This document shows, piece by piece, positions 20,741 through 31,168 of a stretch of 64,000 bases of DNA. How positions within the stretch are numbered: position 1 is the stretch's first letter; every line of letters begins with the position of its first letter. This DNA is from Mariannaea sp. PMI_226. Lineage: Eukaryota > Ascomycota > Sordariomycetes > Hypocreales > Nectriaceae. The DNA lies in the NCBI GenBank assembly GCA_024336345.1, contig JANFOG010000017.1, forward strand, positions 310,001 through 374,000, read 5' to 3'. The notes under the pieces were generated by a model. That model was not told where the DNA came from and made no database searches. It saw only the letters and a list, made by a program, of their open reading frames with translations. The position numbers were made by a program, and so were the translations under genes.

Positions 20741-21860
20741 GGTTTGAATGGGTAAGGGAATATGGCAGGCTTGGCGATTGCACAGAATGACAAGGTGTTC
20801 TAGGTGGACGATTTATAGGGAAGTCGTTCGCTGGTAACTCAATCCATTACTAGAACGTCGTAGGTGGTCGGGCCTTCCCCGGTGACGCAATATTTATTAA
20901 TCCAAGATTGTCTCGATGCATATCAAGTGCTTTTAACTTTTATTCTATTGAAATTTCACTCTCACCGACACAACAATGCCGACGACATTCTCGTAACCAT
21001 AAAGCAGCAGGCAAAAATAGAAGGATAACCGACCGGGAGTTGAGCTTCGACATTGACGTTTGTTCATGTGCCAGGGTATTCACCCTAATCGATTATCGAT
21101 TCAGGCACTCCTAGATTCTTCTTCTCTCTACTGCCTTCTGGGTCGTCTTCTTTCTTTCCTGAGGTCTTCAACAGCGGGCCTTCAGGAGTCGGGAAAACTT
21201 TGACGACGGAAACAATCGCAGAGCCGTACCAGATTAGGAATGCCATGTTCATGGCTAGGTCAATGGTGAGGAGATGGGCAGGGGTCCGAAACTGGACGCA
21301 GTGTAAAGACGCTGGACCACGGAGTCCAGTTTCGGGTCCCTGCTATTAACGTCATTACGAAGTTTCGTCTCGCCCATACAGTACAGTTGTTCAGTGTTGG
21401 TGTTCGACGAGGCAGAGATTTTCAAATGAAGCACTTTCAAATTGACGTTGCAGTAGCTATCGTCATATCCGTCTTCCGTAAACGCAATTGCATCGTCATT
21501 CTGCTGACAGCCAGATAACAAGCAGCAATGCTGTAACTGGGGGAAAGAAATCGGATAGTTTTAAAAGTGGGGCATAATACGGGAAGCCTCGATCCAACAT
21601 CACCGTGCAGGGGACGTATTTTGTTTCTCCCGAACTTCCTAAACATACAAACGATAAGAAACGGGGCCAGCTATGTAAGGGAAGTATTGATTGGCTGCAG
21701 CGTGATTGGTCAAGCTTAGAATAGTTGTTATTGATTTGATGTCGAAATTCATAGTATTGAATATCAAAAACATTATCGCTTGCGCCAGAAGACTCCATCT
21801 AGAATACCCTCAATGATTAACAAAACTCCTCATTCACGAAACACAATGTTTAACCCAGGC
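20741..21860. other. Promoter side of the dynamin gene and unassigned DNA
   Basis: About 1.1 kb with only short frames lacking family resemblance. I see nothing that can be annotated beyond the 5' region of the dynamin gene. Confidence 0.4.
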
Positions 21861-24168
21861 TCAGAACTCCCCCTTCACCCAATCACCCAGCAGCCTTAAC
21901 ACAGCAAGTAGCTGATACAGCTTCCCAATCCGTCCTGTAGAACCAATCTCCAACCCTCCACAGACTTCGTACCTATAGCCCTTGTCGAACGCAAAGTGAA
22001 GCTTCCAGCTGTCACAGACGACAAGGACGACCGGTAAAAACGGAAGTTTCCTCGATCCTTCACGTGCTGGGAACTTGGCCACACGCCCAAACCACGCAGC
22101 CAACCATATTCCTAACTTTGTTTTTCCCTCGCCTTAGCGCTTCGTGTCCACTTTTGTCTGGATGAGCACACCCGTAGGCTCCTCGCAAAGCGGACCATGC
22201 GTCGGCTGGTTGAAGGATTTCAGGTCAGGAAGAGAATCCACAAACTCCGCGATGCCCGTTTTGAGTTTTCCGTCCGGACGGAGAAGAAGAGCATAGTCGA
22301 TCATCTTGCCACGAAGGGTCTCAAGCTCTCCGCGTGCAGGAGGAATGCATGTGCTTGCAATACCAGAGGTGGTAATATTTTCAGCTTCGACTTCCGGATG
22401 TGTGAAACAGTCATACGAAGAGTCGGCCCATGGATGTGGTCGTTCCAAGTTGCTTCGGAAAGAAGTTCTCTGTGGCAGCGACGGTTTGGCGTATAAAACT
22501 GAGTTCGTTGTGCAGGACCATAAGACGATTGGAATCCTGGTCATTGGAAGGGAAAATGACACTGGCGTCTTGGACTTGGCTATCAATCATGACCATAGCC
22601 AGACTTGCCTATCCTGATATGCTATCCTGATATCATCTCTGCTATCCTGCTATATCCGATATGATATATATCGGATATCGGATAAAGCTGGGCTCCCTTA
22701 TCCTGATATCTATCCTGATATCAGGATAAGCCGCCGGCTCTAATTGGCCAGATTTCATCGGAGAACTTTCTGTATTTGCAGTCTTCAAATCTCTCCAACT
22801 TTACGACATACTTATATAACTTACCGGTAATTAGCTGTAATATATTTATTATTTGAGCCGCTCCTATCTTTAGTTATGGCCTCTTCTTGATAGGAACCTA
22901 TAGATTGCGCTTTATAGCCTTGGATGAGTATTGATCCTGCTCTTGGTGGAGAATTAGCACCGTCTGAGATCCGGAACTCAGATTGTATAGCCCGCAGGAT
23001 ATACCCGAATAAAGGACAATTATGACTATCAGGGAAGCACAAAATAAGGATATTAGTAATCTATAAATATATACTTTATTTATCGAGGCCTGTATTAAGT
23101 GGAAGGAGATATACTTTCTTATGGGATTGCGAAAGGATATTACATACTAGCCTGGAGGAGAATAAATATATTAGCAACTGGCTGTGTGAAGAACATACTA
23201 TATTATTATCTTGTAGTAAAGTGCTTGTTGTATACGGTAAAGTAAATAGTTCTATTTAGGTTAATTCAGATGATGATCTACATCATAATTGAATGGAAAA
23301 ATGCCCTTTAAACTATATACCGATTGTTATATCATCTCTGCTAAGGCTGCTAAAGCTGCTAGCCTGATATCATCTCTGCTATCCTGCTAAGCTGATATCA
23401 TATCAGGATAGTGTGTTATCCTGATATCAGGATAATTTATCATATCGGATATGATATCAGGATAGGCAAGTCTGACCATAGCTCGATCCTCAGACGCAAA
23501 TTCCCAGTCATCAGCTCCAAGCTCGCTTTGACGTACCTCCTCGAGTTCTCGTGGCAGATGACCTAGTCCTTTCGTAATTTTCGTGATATCCTTGAAAAGT
23601 TGCAATGCCTGAGCACTGCCCGTAGTTTTTATGATGTTTTCCAGTTCCCTGAATTCTGCAGATTTCCATTCCACGTGCTTTTTCAGCTTCTGCAAATCAT
23701 CCGGTTTCTTAGTCGGACTTGTCGAGCGCGTTCGGATGGTCACGCTGCTTCCGGTTCTTGATTCGGATGTGACAGTCGGTCTGCAGCTGTTGCTAATCTT
23801 CTCGGTGTACGTGGCCGTCTCTGTAGGTCTTAGCGTGAATTCAGGATTTTCTGGATCCCGGTGCGCATAACTCAAGTCAGGAGCTATACGAAGGGCGAGA
23901 CCACGTCTTTGCGGCCTTGGTGTCTTCTGATCTGTCTCATCAAAGGCATGGTCGGCGAATTCAGGCTCAGTTTCAGGCTCGGCATCTAGTTGAGAACTGG
24001 CGCTATGCTTTCTGTGGCTCCTTCTCAAACGTTCGCTGTCCGTTTGTGCGTTGTCGGCTGTTGACTCTGTTCGTAGTCAAGTGGCAATTCGCATACAGCT
24101 GGGTCTCTGCAACGGTGCAAAATAATATGTTGGTCGGCGATCCAAGCCTTGATGATCTCAAAGTCCAT
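21861..24168 (-). pseudogene. Fungal PD-(D/E)XK nuclease-like protein gene, inactivated
   Basis: From an ATG at 24168 the minus strand starts MDFEIIKAWIADQ, then after a frame change gives a Ser/Arg-rich linker with TSPTKKPDDLQKLKK and the helical segment ending DDWEFASEDRAM. There an 875-bp element (22600-23474) interrupts it. Removing the element and one target duplication continues the frame directly as VMIDSQVQDASVIF. Further lesions are a frame change before ATWNDHIHGPTLR, another before ARGELETLRGKMIDYALLLRP, and an in-frame TAA between IQTKVDTKR and GEGKTKLGIWLAAWFG. The active-site Asp (KMIDYAL) persists, but the E-x-K position reads Q-T-K. This family is widespread in fungi, often in accessory regions, with no settled function. 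Confidence 0.72.
22600..23474. mobile_element. hAT-like MITE, 875 bp
   Basis: The ends are perfect 21-bp inverted repeats starting CAGACTTGCCTATCCTGATA. They are flanked by an 8-bp direct duplication ACCATAGC at 22592-22599 and 23475-23482. An 8-bp duplication with CAG-starting ends is the hAT pattern. The interior is AT-rich, packed with TATCCTGATATC and CGATATGAT units near both ends, and has no transposase frame, so it depends on an enzyme encoded elsewhere. Confidence 0.85.
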
Positions 24169-24395
24169 GTAGAGCGGTTGAAAGTTTTTTTTTTTTTGTG
24201 GCTGACTATTGTGGCTATGTTGTGGTAGCGATTGAGATATTATACTGATATATTATACGTTTGGGCTTGGAGATTGGATTGTTTTCCTGTTCTTTTTTGG
24301 TTGCTGTGCCATTGATGCTGATAAGATAAGGTTGGGGTCAGGTATCTCCGTACCCTAGACCTGACTTGCGATACTGATTTCGTCCTCAATAAAGT

Positions 24396-25470
24396 CCTGC
24401 TCTACGGCACCGAAGTATGGTACCCAGGGACAACCCGACCGCGGTGGGAACAACCGTCTAAGGACCGGCCGTCAAGTATCCAGCATCTCTTGCAGAGAAT
24501 GAACAAGGCTATAGTTCAATCTATGCGCGCTATACTCCCTGTCTGGAAGACGACCCCGATCGCCATCCTCCATCGGGAAAGCGGGATACCACCTATCACT
24601 CAGCTTCTTGAAGCACGTCGATACCGTTTCTCCGCCCGGCTCAAATCCCTTGACGAGGCTCACCCCCTCGCGAAGCGCACGCTTCTACCCAGGCAAACCA
24701 TATACCACCAGCTCATCAAGCGGAAGTACCAAGCTCCAACAGAGAGCATCTTCAGAACCCGTCTTCGGAGGACCAATGAGCTTCTCGCACCCTGTCCACG
24801 ACCAGCCCTCATGCAGAAATGCTTCGGCAAGGGACAAGATACACCCCTACAGACAGCCCCGAAAGAGGAATCGGCCGAGGCCTTCCTCCAGTGCATTGAG
24901 ACAGTACACCCAACCACCTGGATCGTATACTCAGATGGCTCATTGTCCTCGGAGGGAGCAGCCAGCTATGGCTTCGCCATTCACCAGAAGGGCCTCTCCA
25001 TCTGCGACGGCTCGGGCCGTCTTGGACCTGCCGAGGTCTTTGACGCTGAAGCTACAGGAGCACTGGAGGGCCTCAAGGCCGCTCTGAACCTCCCAGGATC
25101 AGCGGCACGGGACATTGTAGTCTGTCTAGACAACCTGGCAGCCGCCACATGCCTACGGGGCACACCGTCTGATTCTTCACAAGCAGTCTTCGTCGAGTTC
25201 CAGGCGTTAGCTAAATCACACGGAGCTACACAAGTGCGCTGGATACCTGGCCATACGGACATTCCCGGCAACGAACAAGCCGATAAACTAGCAAAGGCAG
25301 CGTCCACGCTGCCAGAACCGGAAGGCGCTCAGCCGACCCTAGCATACCTACGAAAAGTGGCGAGGCAGAAACCAAAAGAAGCTTTCGAAACATGGTGGAC
25401 AACCTCCATCCCGAGCAATATAAGAGATTGAATCTCAAGGCGACTATACGCTGCCCACCGGAACTCTCGC
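24396..25470 (+). pseudogene. LINE (non-LTR retrotransposon) 3' fragment with RNase H domain
   Basis: An open frame starts abruptly near 24396 with KVLLYGTEVWYPG, the region after the reverse transcriptase in fungal Tad/I-type LINEs. It runs through LPVWKTTPIAILHRESGIPP to an RNase H domain: YSDGSLSSEGAASYGFA, DAEATGALEGLKAA, VCLDNLAAA and RWIPGHTDIPGNEQADKLA. The frame ends at a stop at 25429-25431, but the next frame continues YKRLNLKATIRCPPELS before breaking into unrelated Dicer-like sequence near 25470. The endonuclease and reverse transcriptase are absent, so it is 5' truncated, and it also lacks its 3' end. Confidence 0.82.
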
Positions 25471-25773
25471 TCATATCAGAGACTGGAATTCTTGGGAGAC
25501 GCCGTATTGGATATGCTTGTCGCCTCGCTCTTGGCCGAATATCAGCCCGAACTGTCACAAGGTAAAATGACCCAGATCAAGGCAGCACTAGCCAATGCAA
25601 ATATTTTGGGCTTTATTTGCCTAGACTTCAGCTCCACCCAGGATGATATTGACGTCGCAAAGGCTCTCGATGAGCCCGAGCACATTGGAGGCGCTACAAT
25701 GGCTCAAAAATTGGACCAAACACGGAGCCGTGAAGTTGGGATCTGGGAGTTGGTGTCACGGAGTGCGGGATGA
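25471..25773 (+). pseudogene. Dicer-like RNase III domain fragment
   Basis: Directly at the LINE breakpoint the frame reads YQRLEFLGDAVLDMLVASLL, the RNase III signature (E-x2-x2-GD with the catalytic acidic residues), then LSQGKMTQIKAALANANILG, as in the RNase IIIa domain of fungal Dicer-like proteins. It continues to about 25773 and stops. Helicase, PAZ and the second RNase III domain are all absent within the window. It is a captured or truncated fragment, not a working nuclease. Confidence 0.7.
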
Positions 25774-26435
25774 CGGCGTAGGTGAGATGAGCAGCAGCGA
25801 GTAGCTAGATAATTGACACATTTGATCAAATATACCAAACAAATAAATATGGCTTGAAAATTTCTCAAACAAACAAATATGACCCTGGATTTGATTTGTT
25901 TGATTTGAGAGCAGCGCTGCAGCGCTCACTTCCAGTAAAATGATATCATATGGAAAATAAAATAAAGTATTGAGCTGGCATCCTTTGCATTTTTACGCAT
26001 CATTGGTGAAAAGGGGCAGTGAGGGTTAGGAAAAAGCAATCATATAAATGTATGCATATATCATAGTTATATGTAGTTATATGTAAGTATTCTAGGTGTT
26101 AGGTCCCTGGTCCCTGGTCCCTGACCCTGCCGATCCCCTTGGCCCAATCCCAACAATGCAGTGGAGTATAAGTCCTCCGATGTTCCTAAGGAAGGGTGCC
26201 CGGGTTACCCTCCTTCTTAGGAGAACTATTATGGTAGTTATGACGGCAATAATTAGTGATAATGAGGAAAAGAAGAAGGGCAATGGTTACAAGCATGTGA
26301 AGAATTTGGTAGGGAGGCTACCAATTGGGTTTAGAGGGCGTTGATGTTTGCGATAAGGGGTGTGCATAATTTCAGGCTCCTAAAGGTGCCCTACATAGTC
26401 CAGGCGCACTGCTGGGTGAGAATGGGGAGTCCGGG
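25774..26435. other. AT-rich spacer
   Basis: From about 25810 to 26090 the sequence is AT-rich with repeated CAAACAAA/TTTGATTTG words and a TTTGATCAAA palindrome, possibly a decayed MITE. No gene is recognised. The stretch next to 26436 should hold the 3' UTR of the bZIP gene. Confidence 0.4.
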
Positions 26436-27475
26436 CTACAGAGGAGGTTTGCTGGGGTGAAACCCAGCGTCTAGACACAGAGTGTGATTAGCCTCCTCGC
26501 CAGGCCTCACATCGGGTAGTGGAAATCCTTGGGGAATCATGCCTTGATAGTCCACGTGGTTATACTCCATCTCAACAATATCCTTGTGGCCGACGGCACT
26601 AATGCCTGAGGGGCTAGTGTTGTTGGAGGGGACGATCGAGGTAGGCACGCTGGTTGGGATATAGCCAGTACTATAGTTGTCGGCTGATGATAATGGGCTC
26701 AAGACGTTGAAGGGGACAGGGCAGGGGACGGTGCTCGTCCAGGATTCGCAGTTGATGGGTACAGCGACATATTGTTGGCTGTAGTCCGGGAGGCAGTTGC
26801 AGTCGTTAGGGAATGGTGATCCGCAAGGGCTAGGAATGGCATCGCTACCACTGCTGAGGTTGCTGTCATAGACTATTGACGATGGCGAGAGCTCGTCAGG
26901 TGATGAGAACTGTCGTGGATTTATACCAGATGCAGAGTAAGTTAATGAAGCCATTGGCACTCCCATGTTCTCCTTGAGTCGCATCAGCTCTTCCTCGAGC
27001 GCCTTGTTGCGGCGCAGCAGCTCTTGGACGGTCTGGTCGCTGCTCTGCTCTCTCTTGCGCTCCTCCAACTCGCGCTCCAAATGCTCGATGTGTTCCTTGG
27101 TGCGGGCGCGGATGGTTCTCTGGGCCTCTCGATCGGTTGCTCTCTTGCGAGCACGTTGTGAGGGAGTAAGGGTACGAACACTTCGGGTGCCTGAATGATG
27201 TTGTATTAGTATGATGGGAGTATGCGGCCTTGCTTTGCTTTGTTCCTGTCTACTACAATGCGTCACAGACCCTTGACATGGAAACGATGCAGCAAGACTA
27301 ACAAGCAAACGAAGGAAATAAGCAACATACTCTTTCGCTTGGGCTTAGCAGGCCCTGCTGAAGATGATCGGGTCATGCTAATTGTGTGTGATAAGGCGGG
27401 AGAGGTAGGTCGACTAAAGCAAGAAGTAAAAGAGGGCGATGGCGATGAGACTTTGGTTATGTTGACTTCATTCAT
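26436..27475 (-). CDS. bZIP transcription factor
   Basis: Exons 27475-27331 and 27190-26436 give 900 nt and 299 residues; the 140-nt intron (GTATGT...TTCAG) interrupts a Ser codon so that PKRKS joins TRSVRTLTPSQRARKRATD. The basic region RARKRATDREAQRTIRARTK is followed by a heptad helix, HIEHLERELEERK ... LLRRNKALEEELMRLKENM, then a long Ser/Pro/Asn-rich tail with no further domain. This is the arrangement of fungal bZIP regulators of the Yap-like or DUF3425-lacking type. I chose the ATG at 27475; MTRSSSAGPAK downstream is an alternative start. A TATATAAG sequence about 95 bp upstream could be the core promoter. Target genes cannot be read from the sequence. Confidence 0.85.
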
Positions 27476-28370
27476 TTTACTATTCACAGCCTCGACGTCT
27501 GTCTGAGGTTGGCGATGTTGTTATCGAGCCGTGACTTTCAATGATAACTTTGAGTCAAATTTGGCTATATAAGTGGGATATGAATATGTAGGTTCTGCTT
27601 CATGTTTCTCTTATACAAGGGATCAGTTGCGGTCTCTCCCGATGTCGACTGAACGCATGATCGTAGGTTTCCGCCAAAACGGCAACATCACGGCGTGCTG
27701 AGCCACATAGCGAGGCGTCGGAGATAATACAATCATTGCTCAGCCACATTTGTGAAGCGTGGCGAAACCACATCAGCTGGCCAACCTCGGGCAGTACGAG
27801 CCACCCACGGAGTGGGCGAAACCCCCTCAGGAGGGTCAAGCCAATTAAAATGCGCCAAATGAAAGATAACGTATATATTCCATATCCCTTTTACTCTCGT
27901 AGGCCTCCAACTCCATGCCCAGCAGGGGACTCAGCCAACCAGAGAGCACTAAATCAAAAGTACATTTACCCCCACCTGATTTTGGTGATGCCAAAGGTCC
28001 CGGCAATTACTCCCACACCTTAGACATGTTGTTTATATTGCGCAGTATTGCTGGGTGAAAATATATATTTTTTTTTTTATTGAACTTAATTGTTAATTAT
28101 TGAGATGAGAGTTCTTCTCGGGTTTATATCTCTAGTTGATTTCATCTAGGACTTTGAACTTCAAATCTAGGACTTTCAGACTAACAGTCTGAATCCTGAA
28201 GAGAAGGGGGATCCCCGGATTTTCCAACAAGACAACAATCAATCAACACAACTGCTGCTACTCATCATATCTACTTTAACCCTTTAAGCACGCTCAATGC
28301 GACACCAACTCTATATAGAGCGGCCGATGGGTGCCTCTTCAGAATAAAGTGTGCATAATCCAACAAACCA
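27476..28370. other. bZIP promoter and spacer
   Basis: Includes a TATA-like motif near 27566-27573. A C/T-rich stretch around 27880-28020 and AT-rich DNA around 28050-28100 follow. No gene is recognised. Confidence 0.4.
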
Positions 28371-28500
28371 GTGGGAGCTTCTGAATGGGCCGCATTCTCG
28401 CATGATGGCCAGCGTCTCGCATCGGCGTCAGACAACAAGACCGTCAAGATCTGGGATGTCACGACAAGCCAATGCCAGGCGGCGCTCGATGTAGGTAGCA
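28371..28500 (+). pseudogene. WD40 repeat scrap
   Basis: A single repeat is readable: WAAFSHDGQRLASASDNKT followed by VKIWDVTTSQCQAALDVG. This is the unit found in long WD40 arrays of fungal NLR proteins. No neighbouring repeats or NACHT domain exist here, so it is an isolated remnant. Confidence 0.55.
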
Positions 28501-28762
28501 ATAACATCAGTTCCAATCAGAAGGCGCTCGTCTTCTTACGGGTGCTGGCACTTTCAACGTGAGCGTGCCCTCGCCACCTGCTGCACTGTCTGTATCCGGT
28601 CCTTTGCATCTTAGGGTTTGGATTGGGGTTAGTATTACTATATAAAGCTTGTTTGCTCTAGGGTTTCTAGATTTCTATCTTACATTATACTATTCTAGAA
28701 AATAGATAGATTTCAGAAGATAAAAGAGAAAGTATAAGAAGGAAATATAAAAAGAAAAGATA

Positions 28763-30425
28763 ACGTATGTGATAAGCATGCGGGCCAGACAAGTATACGG
28801 GCCAAAAATCCCTCATACACATCACAAACCATTTGATCCAATGCTTCTCAATAATTGAAGATGTCCCAACTAAATACTGAGGCTAAAACTATTGTTGCCC
28901 TTCAGGCCCTTAAAAGGCCCCAGAAAATAAGCATCCGAAAGGCTGCAACAATCTATCGCATAAGTCGGCAGCGACTAGACCGCTGGCAACAAGGGATTCG
29001 GTCTCGAAGCGATTTGGTCCCTCCCTCACGCAAGCTATCTAATCTAGAAGAGGACATTATTCTTAAGTTTATCCTTGACCTAGATTCACGAGGGATTTCC
29101 TCCGCGACTGTGTGGTGTTGAGGAAATGGCCGATCAATTGCTTGCTGACCGAAATGCATCACCTGTTGGCAAGCGCTGGGCTTCAAACTTCGTTAAGCGC
29201 CACCAGAGCTCAAAATGCGGTTCTTTTGTAAATGCAACTATAAAAGGGCTAAATGCTAAGATCTAAAGATAAGGATTGGTTTCGGCTTATGGCCAATGTA
29301 ATTGGGAAGTATGGCATTCGATTAAATGATATCTATAACTTTGATGAGACAGGCTTTATGATGGGCATTATTGCAAGTGGAATGGTTGTAATAGGTGCAG
29401 AAAAGCGTTCAAACCCGAAACTAATCTAGCCTGGAAATCGAGAATGGATTATAGCTATTCAAGCTATTAACACACGAGGCTGGGCAATCCCGCCATTTCT
29501 ATTGCTAAAGGCCGATATCATCTTACCAATTGGTATTAAGAAAGCAACCTCCTGGGCGATTGGGCTATTGCAATTACCCAAAATGGCTGGACTGATAATA
29601 ATATGTTTTGAGTGGCTAAAGCATTTTAACCACCATACAAACAATCGATCAACTGGTCTCTATTGTCTTCTAGTCGTCGATGAGCATGAAAGTCACCATT
29701 CAATCAAGTTTGAGGAATACTGTAAGGATAATAAAATCATCACATTTTATATGCCGCCTATTTTATCTTAGCTACTTCTGCCTCTTGATGTTGCATGCTT
29801 TGGGCCGCTTAAAATGGCATATGGGAAGGAAATAGAGTATCTGATTAGATGCTCTATAACCCATATTTTAAAGTCCGACTTCTTCCTGGCCTTTTATAAT
29901 GCACACAATGCTGTTATTATAGAAAGTAATATTAAATTAGAAGGCTTTAAAGCACCTCTTTAGAGTCTATTATTGAGGCATTATGGTCGCTTTCTAAAGG
30001 AACAAAGGCTATTATATATAAGATGGTATTAATGAAGGCTAAGATCCGGGATCTTCGATAAGCAAATGAGATATTTAGCAAATGCCGTAGATCAAAAAGG
30101 ACTAGGCTATAAGATGGAGGGATAATGACAGTAGAGGCAGGAAGGGAAGTAATCGATCAAATGGAAGCCGATGCGCAAATACGGGCAGAAACATCGCAAA
30201 GTGGTTGTCGAGGGACGTCATCGCGACCGGGGGGAAAGCACTGTGGGACTTGCGGCAAGACAGGTCATAATGCAAGGACATGTCAGGCAGTTATTGAGAC
30301 CTCTGAGGAAGAGGATAGCAATTAGAATGATTTGATCGAATGCTTTATGGTGTTTTTATCTTAGTTTTGAAATGGGATGTGGTCCGCATACTTGTCTGGC
30401 TCGCATGCTTATCACATAATTACGT
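28763..30425 (+). mobile_element. Pogo/Fot1-type transposon, dead but with both ends
   Basis: Inverted termini of about 42 bp start ACGTATGTGATAAGCATGCG on the left and ACGTAATTATGTGATAAGC on the right, flanked by TA on both sides, as in Tc1/mariner-pogo elements. The element is 1663 bp and encodes a broken transposase (28861-30325). The interior is richer in A/T than its surroundings. Confidence 0.8.
28861..30325 (+). pseudogene. Pogo/Fot1 transposase, multiply stopped
   Basis: The N-terminus MSQLNTEAKTIVALQAL ... ISIRKAATIYRISRQRLDRW is the Psq-type helix-turn-helix. A CENP-B-like segment follows after a frame change. The DDE domain shows NFDETGFMMG (first Asp), LLVVDEHESHHS (second Asp) and LLLPLDVACFGPLK (third Asp), interrupted by TAG/TAA codons. 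The C-terminus HCGTCGKTGHNARTCQ is a CCHC zinc knuckle typical of Fot1-like proteins. Several stops and frame changes make it inactive. Confidence 0.8.
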
Positions 30426-31168
30426 TATAATTATTTTGTTTGGGCGAGGAAAAAGGCTGAAAACAACACAACAAAACACCACAACCAGCCCAAAAAAAAT
30501 CACTGCTGTCCAAGTCTTTACGGCTGGGAAATTCGTAAATATGCTTCACAAAAAGACTGAACCCAATTGGCCCAAAAATGACTTGAATCGATGATGATGA
30601 ACTTGATGACTATCAGAAGATTCGGACACCCGGGTTTTTATGTCCACGTCCGCCGGTACGTCTCCGACCTGACCAATCAAACGGCCGCCTGATTTCCCAA
30701 ATAGACAAGTCACGTTTTCTGTCCCAAAGAGGAAGGTCACGTGACCCAAACACAAAGTAGGTGTATTTGATAATAGGAAGTAAGTTATACATAGTTACCC
30801 TAAATTACAGTAATATAAGGATATTATAATTGCCTTATATCTTATATAATATATAAACTACTATTATTACATATAAAACCTTTCATAGTCCAATTTAGGT
30901 CCCTACTTGGTACCAAGCGAGTTGCAGGGGGGTGTGGGGCAGCGAAGGCCCTACAAGCCATCTAGCACTGGAAGTGATCTGTAGGACATTGAACTTTTTG
31001 CCAGCCGGCAAAACACCGGTGGGTGGATGCCTTAATGAGTTGTCCACACCTGCGGCATTCAAGCCTCTCCCTCACAGAGAGAAGAGCTCGCCGCAAGTTA
31101 GCGTAAGGCGAGCACAACTGAATCATTCAATATTGAGCTCCCCAGTCCAACCCTCTGGCAAAAGAAGC
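30426..31168. promoter_or_regulatory. Spacer and upstream region of the HET gene
   Basis: AT-rich DNA runs from about 30765 to 30880. A palindromic GGTCACGTGACC with a CACGTG core lies at about 30732-30743 and could bind a bHLH or bZIP factor. No gene is recognised. Confidence 0.35.
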
